Part shown: positions 37,963-49,304 of the stretch, piece by piece
How positions within the stretch are numbered: position 1 is the first letter of the stretch
How the letters are laid out: every line of letters begins with the position of its first letter
Assembly (NCBI RefSeq): GCF_000835495.1
Contig: NW_015622544.1
Location: forward strand, 3,500,855 to 3,564,854
Source: Cladophialophora immunda
Lineage: Eukaryota; Ascomycota; Eurotiomycetes; Chaetothyriales; Herpotrichiellaceae
Reading direction: 5' to 3'
Length of the DNA stretch: 64,000 nt
Notes under the pieces: generated by a model
Databases searched by the model: none
Told to the model about the DNA's origin: nothing
What the model saw: only the letters and a program-made list of their open reading frames with translations
Position numbers and translations under genes: made by a program

Positions 37963-40466
37963 GGCTGCTGACGAGCTCGATAGGTGAGAAGGCGAAAATG
38001 TCAGGTCGTCGTATGGATGTCGATCGTGGTTTGGAAGGTTTCTTTGCAGATGGAAGAATACGGTTGAGGGTCGAGGAGGATGTGTTTTGAGGCGGTTTGT
38101 AAGACGAATTTGAGGTTCGAGATCGAATTGGGCGACGCCCGGTGGTCGGGGACTCGTCCTAGTCTATCGAAAAGGTGGAGCCGGGGGGGGGGGTTGACGT
38201 GTGTTCGTATTAGCCGAGTCAAACACGCGAGGAGGGTCCCCAAGGTCACCAGGGTCAACCAAGAGATTACGGAGTACAAGATGTCGCTGATGTAGACAAA
38301 GTGTGGAGGATGATGATGGATCAAAGGTTTGCTGAAGGTGGCAGTGTGGTTGATGAGCTCGAAGTTTCGATGGTGCTTCTCGCCCTGCGCTCCCACTACT
38401 GACTCTGCCCTTCTTTCCCTTGTTCCTGGTTGCTCGTTGTCATCACCACCAACACCCACCAGAAGATGCGCGAACTAGCTGACGAATGTTATGGCTTAGG
38501 TCCCTTTCACTCCTGCTGAACCCGGCTCGCTGGCCAGTGGCCACACCCACTCTCTGCGGCCTCGGTTAGTGGGGATTTGGGCTTCTCGCGCAGTTTTCGA
38601 CGAGTCCAGCCCTCGCCGTCCTCCTTCCACCTACCACTTAGCATCAGCCACCCGATCGAGAAGGCGTTATTATCCACACGAACGTGAATGATTCCTGAAA
38701 CAGCCTGCATCCGCCGAAAGCTATCCCTGGGCCCCTGCAGCCAACAATGGCAAATCAATGTGTCCAGGAAGTTTTGATGGCCCAAGATAACATTGCAAGC
38801 ACCACAAAGATGGAAAGTTGGCGAAACGCAATGCTTGAGAACAATCTTTCATGCCTGCTGGAGCGGAGACACATTTGGCCAGTACACTAAGGAGAGGCTT
38901 CATTTGGTATCCTCCATTCGATCCTCGTGTGTCCATGGAATAGAACTTTCCACATGGCAGTTCAGTGACGAAGGCTCTCGCTCATGGTCGAACAGTGGTC
39001 CACGTGGTGCACATCTTCCCTTACACGAGGTCTATCCGCAGTCCAACTCTTCCCTAGATGCAGCATAGCAAACACTTAGGGGACAATCATCATCGGCTAC
39101 TGCTCAGAGCTGTTTTTCCTGCATTTGAGATCAGCTCGCCACAAACGCTGATCTGGCACACTTTTGCTTGATTGGCTATACACATCCAGGGCTGAGTGGG
39201 ATGGAGGTCAGCTTCTATGCAGCTCCCATCAATCATGAAGCTTTGGGGACCTGCAATACGAGCTTCGATTCAATTCAAGCCTTGGCCGTTTCCTCTGATC
39301 CCCAAAGCACGCACGGAACAGATGCAGCTCGGCTGCATTGGGAAGCTGCAGCCCTCACCGATCATATCCCCGCACACTTTGGTGTACCCGGTTCAAAGGA
39401 ACGCCCAATGAGGCGGTGTCCGTTTCCAGCTCTACCCAATGCCATTCTACTCGGGTTCTTGTTCGGGCTTTGCCAACCTCCAAAGGCACGGGAGATGAGG
39501 CCATCACCTCGATGGGATCGGCGTCCCCGCGAAGATCATGAATGCTTAGCCACAGTCTCCGTATGTAAGGTTCGACTTGTGGCTGGTGAAAGAATCTACT
39601 CAGCTCAACACGTGAGGCGCAAGTTGCCTTTCCTGGATGTTCCAGCTTGACAAGCAACAATCTTGCTCATGGAATGGAGCTTTGCGAGATTAGGGCAGCG
39701 GAACACCCTCTCTTCTCGCCGGCCAAGTGGACCAAGGGGCAGAGGGTGCCGATACGATCAGTGGACAAAAGTACAGGGGGCCCCCTTATATATTGCTTAG
39801 TGAAGTGGCTTACAGAAGCGAGTGAATTTTTCCGGCGCCTCGCGAATGGTTCCGGCGCCATGGTGGATGGGAGGTAAGCTCGGTACATACCGTGATCTCG
39901 AGGGACTTGGCCCCTGGCCTTTGTGTCCTAATACTTTTATCTATTCACGAGGCTGAGGGTCCGGTGCAGCAAGCCGTCTCGAAGTCCCTTCGCGTAACCA
40001 ACTACTCTATGTCCTGACACGTCAATCACTCGCCGACCCGACATCTTCTTCAGCCAATGCCTTCAGCTAAACATGCTGAGCGCCGGTCGGTCGAGGGCAC
40101 TTTCGTATCTCAGTCTTGCAGCACTTGGTTTTCCGCATGTGTTTCCATTGCGCTGGAGAAGAGTAACATGTGCTGCCGCCAGCACTGAAACAGGCAGAAG
40201 TAGTAGAAACCGAGATTATCATCACCTCGAAAGTGGTTGTTTTGAAATCTGTTTCGTGATGGCAATACGTCGTTCCCAAGTGCCGAGAGAAGTCGGATAT
40301 TCAGTGGTATCATGCGTGGACTCCTTTTTCATTCCTCATAGATACTCATGTCCCTGCGCCGCAGGTCCGTATGCGTGGACCATGTTTGCATGTCCGCTCA
40401 GAGGGAAGCCGATGAAACTGTGAACTCCCTATGTCCAAACGCAGCCGTGTCTAGACTTGGAATTCT
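37963..40466. other. Long intergenic region between CCT7 and metacaspase
   Basis: 2.5 kb without a supported gene. It contains the metacaspase upstream region (a run of nine G at about 38186-38194 and pyrimidine-rich minus-strand stretches). Several frames of 100-160 codons (for example 39168-39650 plus) have no domain and overlap on both strands. The CCT7 3' end is at the right. Confidence 0.4.
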
Positions 40467-42296
40467 TCACCTCCTCGGCATCCCCCTGCCTCTCCCTCTT
40501 AATGCTCGCTGTGCGGCACCAGGTGGCAACCCTCTCGCCGGCGCTTGCGGACCTTGACTCTCCTCGTTCTTGATTGTCTCGTCGACGCTCAGGATCAGGC
40601 ATGCTGCCTCCACAGCTGCGGAGACGGCATTCACCTTGACCAGAGCAGGTTCCCAGACGAAGGCGTCCATGTTATTCCGCACTCCTTCGTGGTCGAAGTC
40701 CACGCCTGCCCAGGTGTTTCCTTTTCTGTGTTCCACCCGCAGTCGATTGAGGATGTCGGTGGCGTCGAAACCTGCGTTGTCACACAGCTGTCGTGGTATG
40801 CACTCCAAGGCCTTTGCGAATGCCTTTACCACCGCCTGTTGCTTGTGGGGCACATTCTTGTCCGCAAATCGGTGCAGGTACCCTGAAATTTCCATCTCGG
40901 TGGCGCCACCACCAGCGACGATGGTATGATTCTTCAGAGCCCGCTTGACAATCATGATAGCATCGTGCAGCGACCGCTCAACTTCGGCAATGAACTGCTC
41001 GGCTCCACCTCTCAGAATCAACGTACACGTCTTGGCTTCTGGACAATGGCTGAACAGGTTATACCGCTCGCCACCAATTTGGCGCTCCTCGAATAGTCCA
41101 CACGTCCCCAAATGCGCCGGCAGGATGTCACTGCAGGTGCTTTGTGTGACAGCTCCAGTTGCCTGACACACGCGCTCCAAATCGTCAGAGGCGACACGGC
41201 CCGCACAAAAGATATCCCTGTCGGCGAAGTACTGAGTCGCCAGATCTCCGATTGGCAGCTTCGACAACACCACCTTCGCACCCGTCTTGTATAATGCCTC
41301 CATCTTGTCATAAATGATCTGCCACTCGGCATCCACAATCGCCTGGTATTCCGATACCTGATCGATCCGTACCTCTGCATTGTCCTTCTCTGCCTTCAGC
41401 TCGAGTTCGACGTTCAGACATACGATCTTAGGGTTCTTGAAAGATTTAGGTTGTTGTTCAAAGCCGGCGTAGGAGAAGGTCTTCTTGAAGGCCACACCGT
41501 CGACAAATAGGGAGTCTTCCAATGCGCCGCCAGTGATTTTCTTGATGCCGATAAGTTTCTCGTTCAGGTCCTCTTGATCGAGGCTGAGGACTGCGTCGAC
41601 GACCACTGAGTTTTCCCATTGTTAGCAAGCCTAAATACTGCCGACCGCTGTGTTGGAGATGTAGGGTAAAACTTACTTTTGGTGAAGAAACCCGAATTCC
41701 GGTGAATGAGTTTACTGCTCATCGCCGTGGCTGCCAGTTTTCGGAGTGTCTCTCTCTTGTTGGCACCGTCATCCACACTCACGGCGATCTCTTTGATCTT
41801 GTTTATCGCCATCGCACTTGCCCTCCTCAGTCCCTTGACAATGGTCTGCGTAGATACTCCTTGCTCAACCAACTCTTTCACTTCCTTCAATATTTCTCCC
41901 GCCAGCACAACGACGGAGGTAGTTCCATCGCCCACTTCTGCATCTTGACTCCGCGCTATGTCCGTTAAGATCCTGGCAGCAGGGTGCACTATGTCAAGCA
42001 GGCGCATCACTGTTGCCCCGTCATTTGTGATTGTCTGTTTGCCGTTGGCATCGACGAGGAGTAAGTCGCCTCCATAGGGTCCAAGGGTACTTTTGATAGT
42101 GTTTTGCACAGCGAGACAGGCATTTATGTTGGAAATCACCTGGGGCTTGCCTTGAGAGGCGTCGGTGCCTGGATGCCACGAGTGGTGTGAGTAATTGTAT
42201 GGAACAAATGGTGTAGAGTGTCAGTGGTTGGAAAGGGATTTTCTGACCTTCTTTGAGCACGATGATCGTGGGCGTCTGTCCACCGAAAGCTGCCAT
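40467..42296 (-). CDS. CCT7: T-complex chaperonin subunit eta (CCT7), three exons
   Basis: Subunit eta of the cytosolic group II chaperonin TRiC/CCT, which folds actin, tubulin and other proteins. Exons read as 42296-42248, 42168-41677 and 41605-40467 (introns 79 and 71 nt), giving 559 residues. The splice joins [16 protein letters not shown] to [21 protein letters not shown]-site motifs are intact: [11 protein letters not shown] (near 37), [23 protein letters not shown] (near 92), and [12 protein letters not shown] (near 363). The eta-type end (GRGRGMPRR) follows an Ala/Pro/Gly-rich tail. Phases at both introns agree with an uninterrupted product. Single-copy housekeeping gene; an inverted repeat and an E-box palindrome lie upstream of its start. 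Confidence 0.95.
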
Positions 42297-42524
42297 CCTT
42301 AGTCCTACAACTGTCTCGAGGGAGTTTCACAATATATCGAGCACTCCCCCACGAGATGTTTTCTGGAGGGAACTTTTTGAATTTCATGATCGACGGAGCA
42401 TTAAGTTCCGATGTGCAGTTTCTACGGTGGATCATTTGGGATATCCGGGACACTTTTCAAGCTCCAACTGCCTTGCTGCCTCGCTGCTTCATCCAACTTT
42501 GTCAGAGTGTGGAAGGTTGATTGA

Positions 42525-42591
42525 TTGCCCTGGAGCCCCTCAGTGCGAAAGGCTTGATTGATTGCACTTGAGCCTGGGGGCTCCAGGGCAA
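42525..42591. repeat. Inverted repeat, 15-bp arms
   Basis: TTGCCCTGGAGCCCC at 42525-42539 is exactly complementary to GGGGCTCCAGGGCAA at 42577-42591, with a 37-nt loop. A direct repeat of TTGATTGATTGC also occurs at about 42517 and 42554. It could be a small MITE remnant or a hairpin. Confidence 0.75.
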
Positions 42592-42632
42592 GACTATATA
42601 CGTTGTAAATACAAGAGATTGGCAATACTAGT

Positions 42633-42667
42633 CACGTGATTAGTACTCATGTGATACTAATCACGTG
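42633..42667. promoter_or_regulatory. Palindrome with two CACGTG boxes
   Basis: CACGTGATTAGTA (42633-42645) and TACTAATCACGTG (42655-42667) are perfect inverted arms around a 9-nt spacer. Each outer end is a CACGTG E-box, the site of fungal bHLH factors. Factor binding is inference. Confidence 0.55.
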
Positions 42668-43494
42668 GCCTTCTAACAGACTTCTCCGCTCATATCCCCT
42701 ATTCTTAATCATTCTATCAAGCGCCACTCTGAGCCCGCATCTTCCTGTGGTGATCAGATGCAACTGACTATGAGTCCTCTAAGAATGGATACCTTCTAGA
42801 GCCCGCATCATGCTCCCTTGAGTCCGAGCTCGAGTTCACAGCCACGGCACATCACCTTTTTGCATCCATATCTCTTGGTACTGTCTGTCTAACCGAAGTC
42901 TTGAAAGTATCGAGAGGATCCAGCGCGCTCGAGCATGGAGGAAAAGCTTGTCTCAACACCCTTGAGACGACTATGCTTAAAGGCAAGGCGAGCTTCCATT
43001 CAGAAAAGGGATGCATATATCACCCGAGTAAGTTGTGGCTTGCGCGTGGCAGTCCTAGCGAAACAGCTAGACCTCCTGAGACTCCAATGGGAAAAGCGCG
43101 TCGTGCAGTGGCTGAACCCAATCGTACATGTGGTATCTCTGTCGACGTTCCATTTTCCACATGGCTATCATGTCAGCCTGAAAACGACATGGCTTCATTT
43201 TCTGCCCCAAAAGGGAAGCTGTGTTGGCGCCTATGTTTCGATACAGCCAGCCGCAACCACCGCCACTTTATCGGGATTTCTGCTGGTGATGTGAAAAGGT
43301 AAGAGGGTTGTGTCGTTGGAGGCAAGGATTAAAGCAATTGACTGTCCTTGCCCTATTTTCCCCAGTTCTTGTTCTTTTTGGCGGGCCTCTCATTGTGCAT
43401 TGTTTGCACTGAAATCCACTCCCATCAATGGTCCATTTTCCCTGCAGGGTTTCTCTCTCGTGTATGAAGTACCGGCAAACGGCAATCTGTCATC

Positions 43495-45706
43495 ATGCCC
43501 ATCATGCCGGTTAAAGAAACAGGATTTGTGCAGATGAAAGAGCTCAACAATTCCAACGCGTCGTTACCGAACTCCCGGCAAAGCCCATCGATACCCACAG
43601 CTTGGCCATCCGATCCAAAGCCATTAGCCAACAATCTATTCAACGAGATCCTGCTGGATTTGTACGACGTGGGCCTCTGTCTTATTCCTATCGCCCTCAT
43701 GGTCAAGATTGGCCTGTGTCTTTTGGCCGAGAGGTGGGATAGCCCTAACAGCGGCTACTTCATAGACGAAGCCAGCATGCTGACTACCTATCTGATTCGT
43801 TTCAACGACCAGCTCGCAACGGCCTTCACCATTGTCTTCGTCTTGATCTTCACAACCTTTCTGAAACGATTCGCGTTATGGAGGGCGCAGAAAGGAGAGT
43901 ACGTGGCGAGGCTCGAGCAGTACCAGGCGAGCATGTCCCTGATCAGCACACTGCGCTCGATACTGTTTTTACGCGCATTCGACTCCATCAGTGTCGGCCT
44001 CATCATCCTGTGGTCCTTTTACTATCTTGGGAGTCAGGCTAGCAAGGAGGAGTACAGATACCAAGCGTCAGGCCCTTACTCGAACCGCACTGTCGCCTAT
44101 CGCAGTTTTTCCGCTCCATCAGCATTCCAGAACGCGAGCTATTCAAGCTATTCACCGTCCTTTTTTGAATATTTGAACCTACAATATGGCGTCTATATAA
44201 CCTCCGGCCTATCTTCTCAGGATAACTTCCAATCTCCAAATCCATGTGACTATACCGGTGCAGCTCTTGTCCCTTACCCTACAGGATATCCGTAAGTCTT
44301 ACGGCGCGTTGTCAAGATTACACTGGACCCCTCTCTTTCCGTTCATAGACTCCTGTGACCTTTACATACGCTGGCTGATTATTCCTTCTGGAATTTAGCT
44401 ACTCACTTGGCCAAAGGACGACAACCTGGTGGGATGTTTCCAAGTCATCGGAAAACGAATATACTTCAACTGCCGGCCACTATGTTTTCCCTGTATTGGC
44501 AGAAGATCAATTTTCATCATATGTTGGCGACTACGATCTCGAAACATCCTTTTTGCAGTCCGAATGTTCTAATTGGAAGTTTCTGCATCCGTCGCAATTC
44601 CCCAATGGCACAATCCTCGCCATGAACATGAGCGACTCGGCAGCAGTCCACCGAGCCCAAAATTTCACCAGTCCTCGAACTTTCACCGTTTCTGCGCAGC
44701 ACAATTCGTCTGTGGTCGTGCAATGCTCTTGCACCGTGATCCAGATACATGTCGAGCTCAAGGTACACTGCAACGGTGTCACTTGCAGTGTTCGGAAAAT
44801 GCGAGACTCTCTCAGGCAGCAGTAAGTGGTCCTCCCTTACATTCTTGACGGAAAGAAGAGCCTGCGAAGGAGGCCTCCTAGAGCGGATCGGGGCCATACA
44901 TACTAACTGCTGACACGCGAATAAAAGCCCGCCGGAGAACTCGACACCATTTGATGATGATGTCTTTGCAGAGCGGTTCTTTCACAACCTTGTCTCAATC
45001 AACCAAATAAACACTCTGGCTGCGCTCAATTGGGAGGAAGTTGACGATTGTTTCCAAGACAACAACCAGAAACCCCTGCCCACATTTGCCGGCGTTGTTA
45101 GTGAACTCGACTTTTACGACGTAGCTGGTCTCGTCGGTCTCGGTGTCAGCCAGGTCCTAAATACATATTATTTTGTCTCTCAACTGCAAAAGGACGACCC
45201 GCAATTTTTACCCGTCGTTCTGGACGGCATAGACTCTATCAAGGCCGACCCTCGCTTCGCAGTCACTCATATGATGGGCGGCATATACAACCCGAAATAC
45301 GCTACGAACAAAGCTTGGATTGCGGTCGATTTCGTCTCCCAGACAGTCCTGTTGGTCGCCGCTATTGCAGCGTTCTGGCTGCGCAAGGTACGTTGCCTGA
45401 TCATGACCCTCAACCCAATGGGACCATTGTGAAGACGACCTTACTGATTCTTTGTTTTGGGGAAACCGTCAGAACACCATCGCGCCCGACATCTTTGGGT
45501 ATGTAAGCAGTTTGACGCGCGACAATCCGCACATCGACCTGCCCGGCGGAGGCACGACGCTCGGCGGGCTGGAGAGGGCGAGGCTCCTCCGAAACGTCAA
45601 GGTCAGGATCGCCGACGTCTCGCAAGACGGACAAGTGGGCCACGTCGGACTGGTGACCGAGACCCGGGAGGCCAACTTCCTCAGCCCCACGAAGGTGTAC
45701 GTTTGA
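43495..45706 (+). CDS. Multispanning membrane protein with extracellular loops, unknown function, four exons
   Basis: Exons read as 43495-44291, 44399-44821, 44928-45387 and 45473-45706 (introns 107, 106 and 85 nt, all GT-AG), giving 637 residues. Phases agree across all three joins (GYP-YSLGQR, RQ-H-PPENST, WLRK-NTIAPD). Hydrophobic segments lie near residues 55-75 (GLCLIPIALMVKIGLCLL), 110-125 (AFTIVFVLIFTTF), 160-180 (SVGLIILWSFYYLG) and close to residue 545 (VLLVAAIAAFWL). Between the third and fourth lies a 350-residue loop with several Asn-x-Ser/Thr sites and Cys residues (SECSN, CSC, HCNGVTC), so probably extracellular and disulphide-bonded. The C-terminal 75 residues are cytosolic by topology (inference). 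This resembles an accessory family of fungal membrane proteins, but I cannot name it. Confidence 0.7.
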
Positions 45707-46964
45707 GCCCGACGTTCTGTGAGGTGTTGTGAAGAGTCAGGCCAGGGACATGAATAATGGATATTATGGACTGGGGGACCTTTTTGTTATTCCTTCTTCT
45801 GGACGTCACACGAGAGATTCGGTCCGTCTTTGCTACCAGTGATCGACCGCCCTATTTCTCTTGAGCAAATATACACTATGACACATGGTGAAAGCGCCGA
45901 AGTCTCGGCCGCGCTCCGCGTCCCCTTACAACCGGGCCAGTCAAAGTATAAACTCGGAGCAGAACAACGATTTTTGAACCAGAACCCAGGGGCACACGGG
46001 GGGGACGTTACACGGCCCTTCTAAGATCAGTTCCTCTTCGCCATTCTTCGACTTCAACTTCAACCCTAGATAGGTATGCTCCGACTCGAGCGATTCCGTG
46101 CACCCTCAGCCATCTCCCTCGCGTCGTCAATGGGCTGTATACATCCCGATCCCCCCGCCGCATCAGCAGTTGCGTGCATGGCGATATCGAGCAGTACAGG
46201 TGGAACAGTCTTCTTGGGTCGTGTGATGTGTGATGTGTGTTGTATATGTACTGTTATTGCGCTGGCGTGTCGCGAACAAAGTCCGAGGACCCAGGGGCAG
46301 AAATGGATGAGCAGTCAAAATGAGCAGACCATTCTATGATGAGGGCTGGGAACATAGATGGTATGCAAATTATCTGTATCTGTGTATATATGTGTGTATG
46401 TGTGTATATTCCAGCTAAGAACAGCGAGGGCATGAGAAGGAAGTGTTCACCGAAAGATGGTTCCAAGTCCCTAGCTCCAACTCACTTCAAACAAGTGTCG
46501 CGGAACACTCCGGCCTATTATAGATGGATAGTGAGATTATTCAATTATGTCCATGAGATGATGGCTGATTAATACTTGTACGGAGTCCCCCATCATCCTT
46601 TTGGCCCCGAGGGTTGTTTTTCACGGGGATTTGCGTCTAACAATTAACCGTGAACCCATCTCAGGGTCTCTTCCGTGAGTTATTACATATCTACTGTAGG
46701 TACGCAGCGTGAGATTCCAGGTTCACACCATTCAAATTCACATTCACGTTCGCGTTCTCCAATAGAATGGACATTCCCATCCATGCATGCCATTATATAT
46801 GCGCGTCCACCGTGTGGGTGGCTCGGGAGAGTGTCCGCTTGTACCCTTTTCCTGCGCAAACGTGTACGCTTCTCCTGCCAGCAAAAGAGAGGGTAAACAA
46901 AGGGCAGAAAGAGTCAGCGATTTGGGACATCCACGACCACCACGCTTCAATCCCCTCTGTTTCA
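45707..46964. other. Convergent intergenic region with a GT/TA microsatellite
   Basis: 1.26 kb between convergent genes. A GT/TA-rich simple-sequence stretch runs at about 46376-46411. No gene is supported; frames are short and unrecognisable. Confidence 0.4.
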
Positions 46965-49304
46965 CTATTCGAGACCCTCGGGCCTGAGCGGCTTGGGCTG
47001 GTGGACCTGGACGATCTCGGGGCTGCGCACGGTGGGCATCTCGTGGCTCTGCGTGCGGATCGGGTCCGGCGGCGGCGGGTAGAAGGGCATCATGGGGCCT
47101 GCCATCGCCGGTCCCCCTTGCGCTGGGTACGCGTACACCCCCTGCTGCTGCTGCTGCTGGGGGTGGTGGCCGGGAGGTATCGCCACGGGGTAATACTGCG
47201 TCGGCGGCTGCTGGCCGGGCATCGGGGCCGTTGCCGCGTAGTAATAATTCGGATACTCCGGGTGCGGGAGCAACGGCGGCGGCGGCGGCGTGCTGTACTG
47301 CGACGAGTGCTGCTGGTCGCTGGGCGAGCCGACGCGGCTGGTGGTCGAGCCCGGCGAGCCCACCGTCGTCGAGTGCTTCTCGTTGATCACGTAGTGCCCC
47401 TGCGGCGAGGTGGGACTGAAAGGCTGCGCGGCGCCGGGGATGGGTGTCGTCGCTGCTGCTGCTGCTGCTGTTGTAGCTGCCGCTTGGTTGGTGCCACTCT
47501 GCTCCTTGTTCTTCCGGTGCCTCCGCACGCAGAACCACGCGAGCGCGAGCGCGAGCACCAAGCCAGCAGCGCCACCGACGGCGCCGCCCACGATCGCTCC
47601 AATGTCGGTCTTCTTGCCCGGCGGGTGCGAAGGGGTCGGCCTTGGGGGCGGAACGGTCGTCGTCGCTGCGGGCAGGGCGCGCGTCGGCGTGCGCGAGGCG
47701 AAGACAGCCTTCTCGCCGAAATAGACCGACAGTCTATCGTCGCTCCAGCCGGTCGATGGTGCCTTGTTGATGGCTCCGCCCTCGGGTCTGTCCCACCATG
47801 CGAAACAGACGTCAGTTTCGTATCTTGCTGTCTGTCACGTCGGGGATAGAGAACACCGCCCATGACGCCAACGGGGAAAGAGAAGACTTACGTGCCGCCT
47901 GCAACTTGCAAGATCGCTGGGGGAACAAAGTAGTCTGTAAGATTGGGCAGGTACGGATACCATTTGGCGTTGGTGCTGTCGTACTGGCCCAGATTCAGGT
48001 TATGCTGGCCTTGGATTGCGGGCACGTCGCAGGCCGTGGTGTTGGTAAAGTTGCCCCCCATGACGATCATCTGGCCTCTGTCAATGACGTTACAGGTGAG
48101 CAGGCCATGCGGCGAGCCGGGGCCTGGTTGGTCGGGATACCATTTGACCCATTCGAAGGTAGGCATGGTCAGGATGTAGACGTCGTCGAAGCCCTGGAAC
48201 CCCTTTCAGAAAACGGCACCTCAAAGCGTGGAAACATCCGCGGGGGTGCTTACTGTTGTATTTTCTCCAAACCCGAATCCGCCATAGAGGTAACTGTGCA
48301 GAAATCAGTGTGTTTAGGCCAAGTTCGATGAAGACTTGAGACGGATCGCAGGACTCACATGTTGTAGGAGGACTGGTCATCCGCCCAGGTAGCACCACCA
48401 CAGAATTTACGACGCATCTCCGGAACGGTCCCGGTGGCAGTCTGGGTATACCACTTTGCGTCTGAAATGTCGTAGATCATGATGGTGTCCATGGGCGCCG
48501 GGACCTCAGTTTCATTGCCGTACGGGAAGGTAACGCCCCCAAAATATACAAGCAACCCCGACATGGATGCGGGAATGTACACCATGATCCCCTCGGCTCG
48601 GCCGATATTATCGTACCCGGTATTGTTGGTGAGACTGTTTTGATCCATGTCGTAGATGATGAGGTTGCTCGTGGCCATCGGCGGCCCCGTCCACAGCGGG
48701 TTCGTCAGGTTGTTGAGATAGCCGCCGTAGTAGAAGCCCATGCCAATCTCACTGCTGGCCACGCCGGCGCCATACGACACCCTCTGGATCGGCGCAGTCG
48801 AACCCAGGTTCGGGGACGACAGATTCCACTGGTTCAGGACCACGTCGTAACCCCAGAGCTGGAAAGCGGACGGCGCCGCCGAGAACTCGCCGCCGTACAG
48901 CCAAAAGACCTTGTTGACTTCATCTTGCCACAGTGTGCCTCCCGCAACGTCCGGAACCGACGAGTTCTTGGTCAGGTTGGCATATTCCGGCGGCATGTCT
49001 TGATATGACTGGTCCAGGTCGCAATAGAGGAGGCCTTCGTCTGCGAACCAACCACCGTCAGCATGGGAGACTCGCAACAGACGATGAGAGTTCGGCAGGT
49101 AATACTCATTGTGGGTATGGGATTCTGCGAAATGGGATTTGCATAGAGCCAGCCTCCATCGATGTATAGCTTTCGATCAATCACCGCAGTCTGGTGGCCA
49201 TATCTCCGGCAGAAGTTCCTGAGCGGATCTGCAGGCGCCTGGGCCACCGTCTGTGCCGTCAACAGAGCAAGCAACAAAAGGAGTGAAGAGGCTAGCGTCG
49301 CCAT
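46965..49304 (-). CDS. Kelch-repeat, single-pass surface protein, five exons
   Basis: Exons read as 49304-49106, 49040-48359, 48293-48254, 48193-47892 and 47787-46965 (introns 65, 65, 60 and 104 nt), giving 681 residues with agreeing phases. The third exon is only 40 nt and restores the kelch blade YLYGGFGFGENTT. Residues 1-23 are a signal peptide (MATLASSLLLLLALLTAQTV). Kelch blades carry GG motifs (LYIDGGW, FWLYGGEF, FYYGGYL, LVYFGGVTF, IVMGGNF), together probably one beta-propeller ectodomain. A Thr/Pro stalk leads to one TM helix (IGAIVGGAVGGAAGLVLALA), then a basic stop-transfer (RRHRKNK) and a Pro/Gln/Tyr-rich cytosolic tail with a Gln run. Function unknown; the layout suits cell-surface sensing or adhesion. 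An ATG 10 codons upstream (49334) is an alternative start. Confidence 0.82.

Larger units (their letters stand above)
42297..43494. promoter_or_regulatory. Divergent intergenic region CCT7 / membrane protein
   Basis: 1.2 kb between divergent genes. Contains the inverted repeat at 42525-42591 and the CACGTG palindrome at 42633-42667. A frame at 42901-43302 (plus) is not recognisable and is not called. A pyrimidine-rich stretch at 43345-43450 precedes the downstream gene. Confidence 0.45.

Noticed and set aside
39168..39650. 160-codon plus-strand frame in the CCT7/metacaspase gap
   Set aside because: No recognisable motif, and frames overlap on the other strand; looks like chance.
46376..46411. 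GT/TA simple repeat as a functional element
   Set aside because: Ordinary microsatellite in a convergent intergenic space; no evidence of function.
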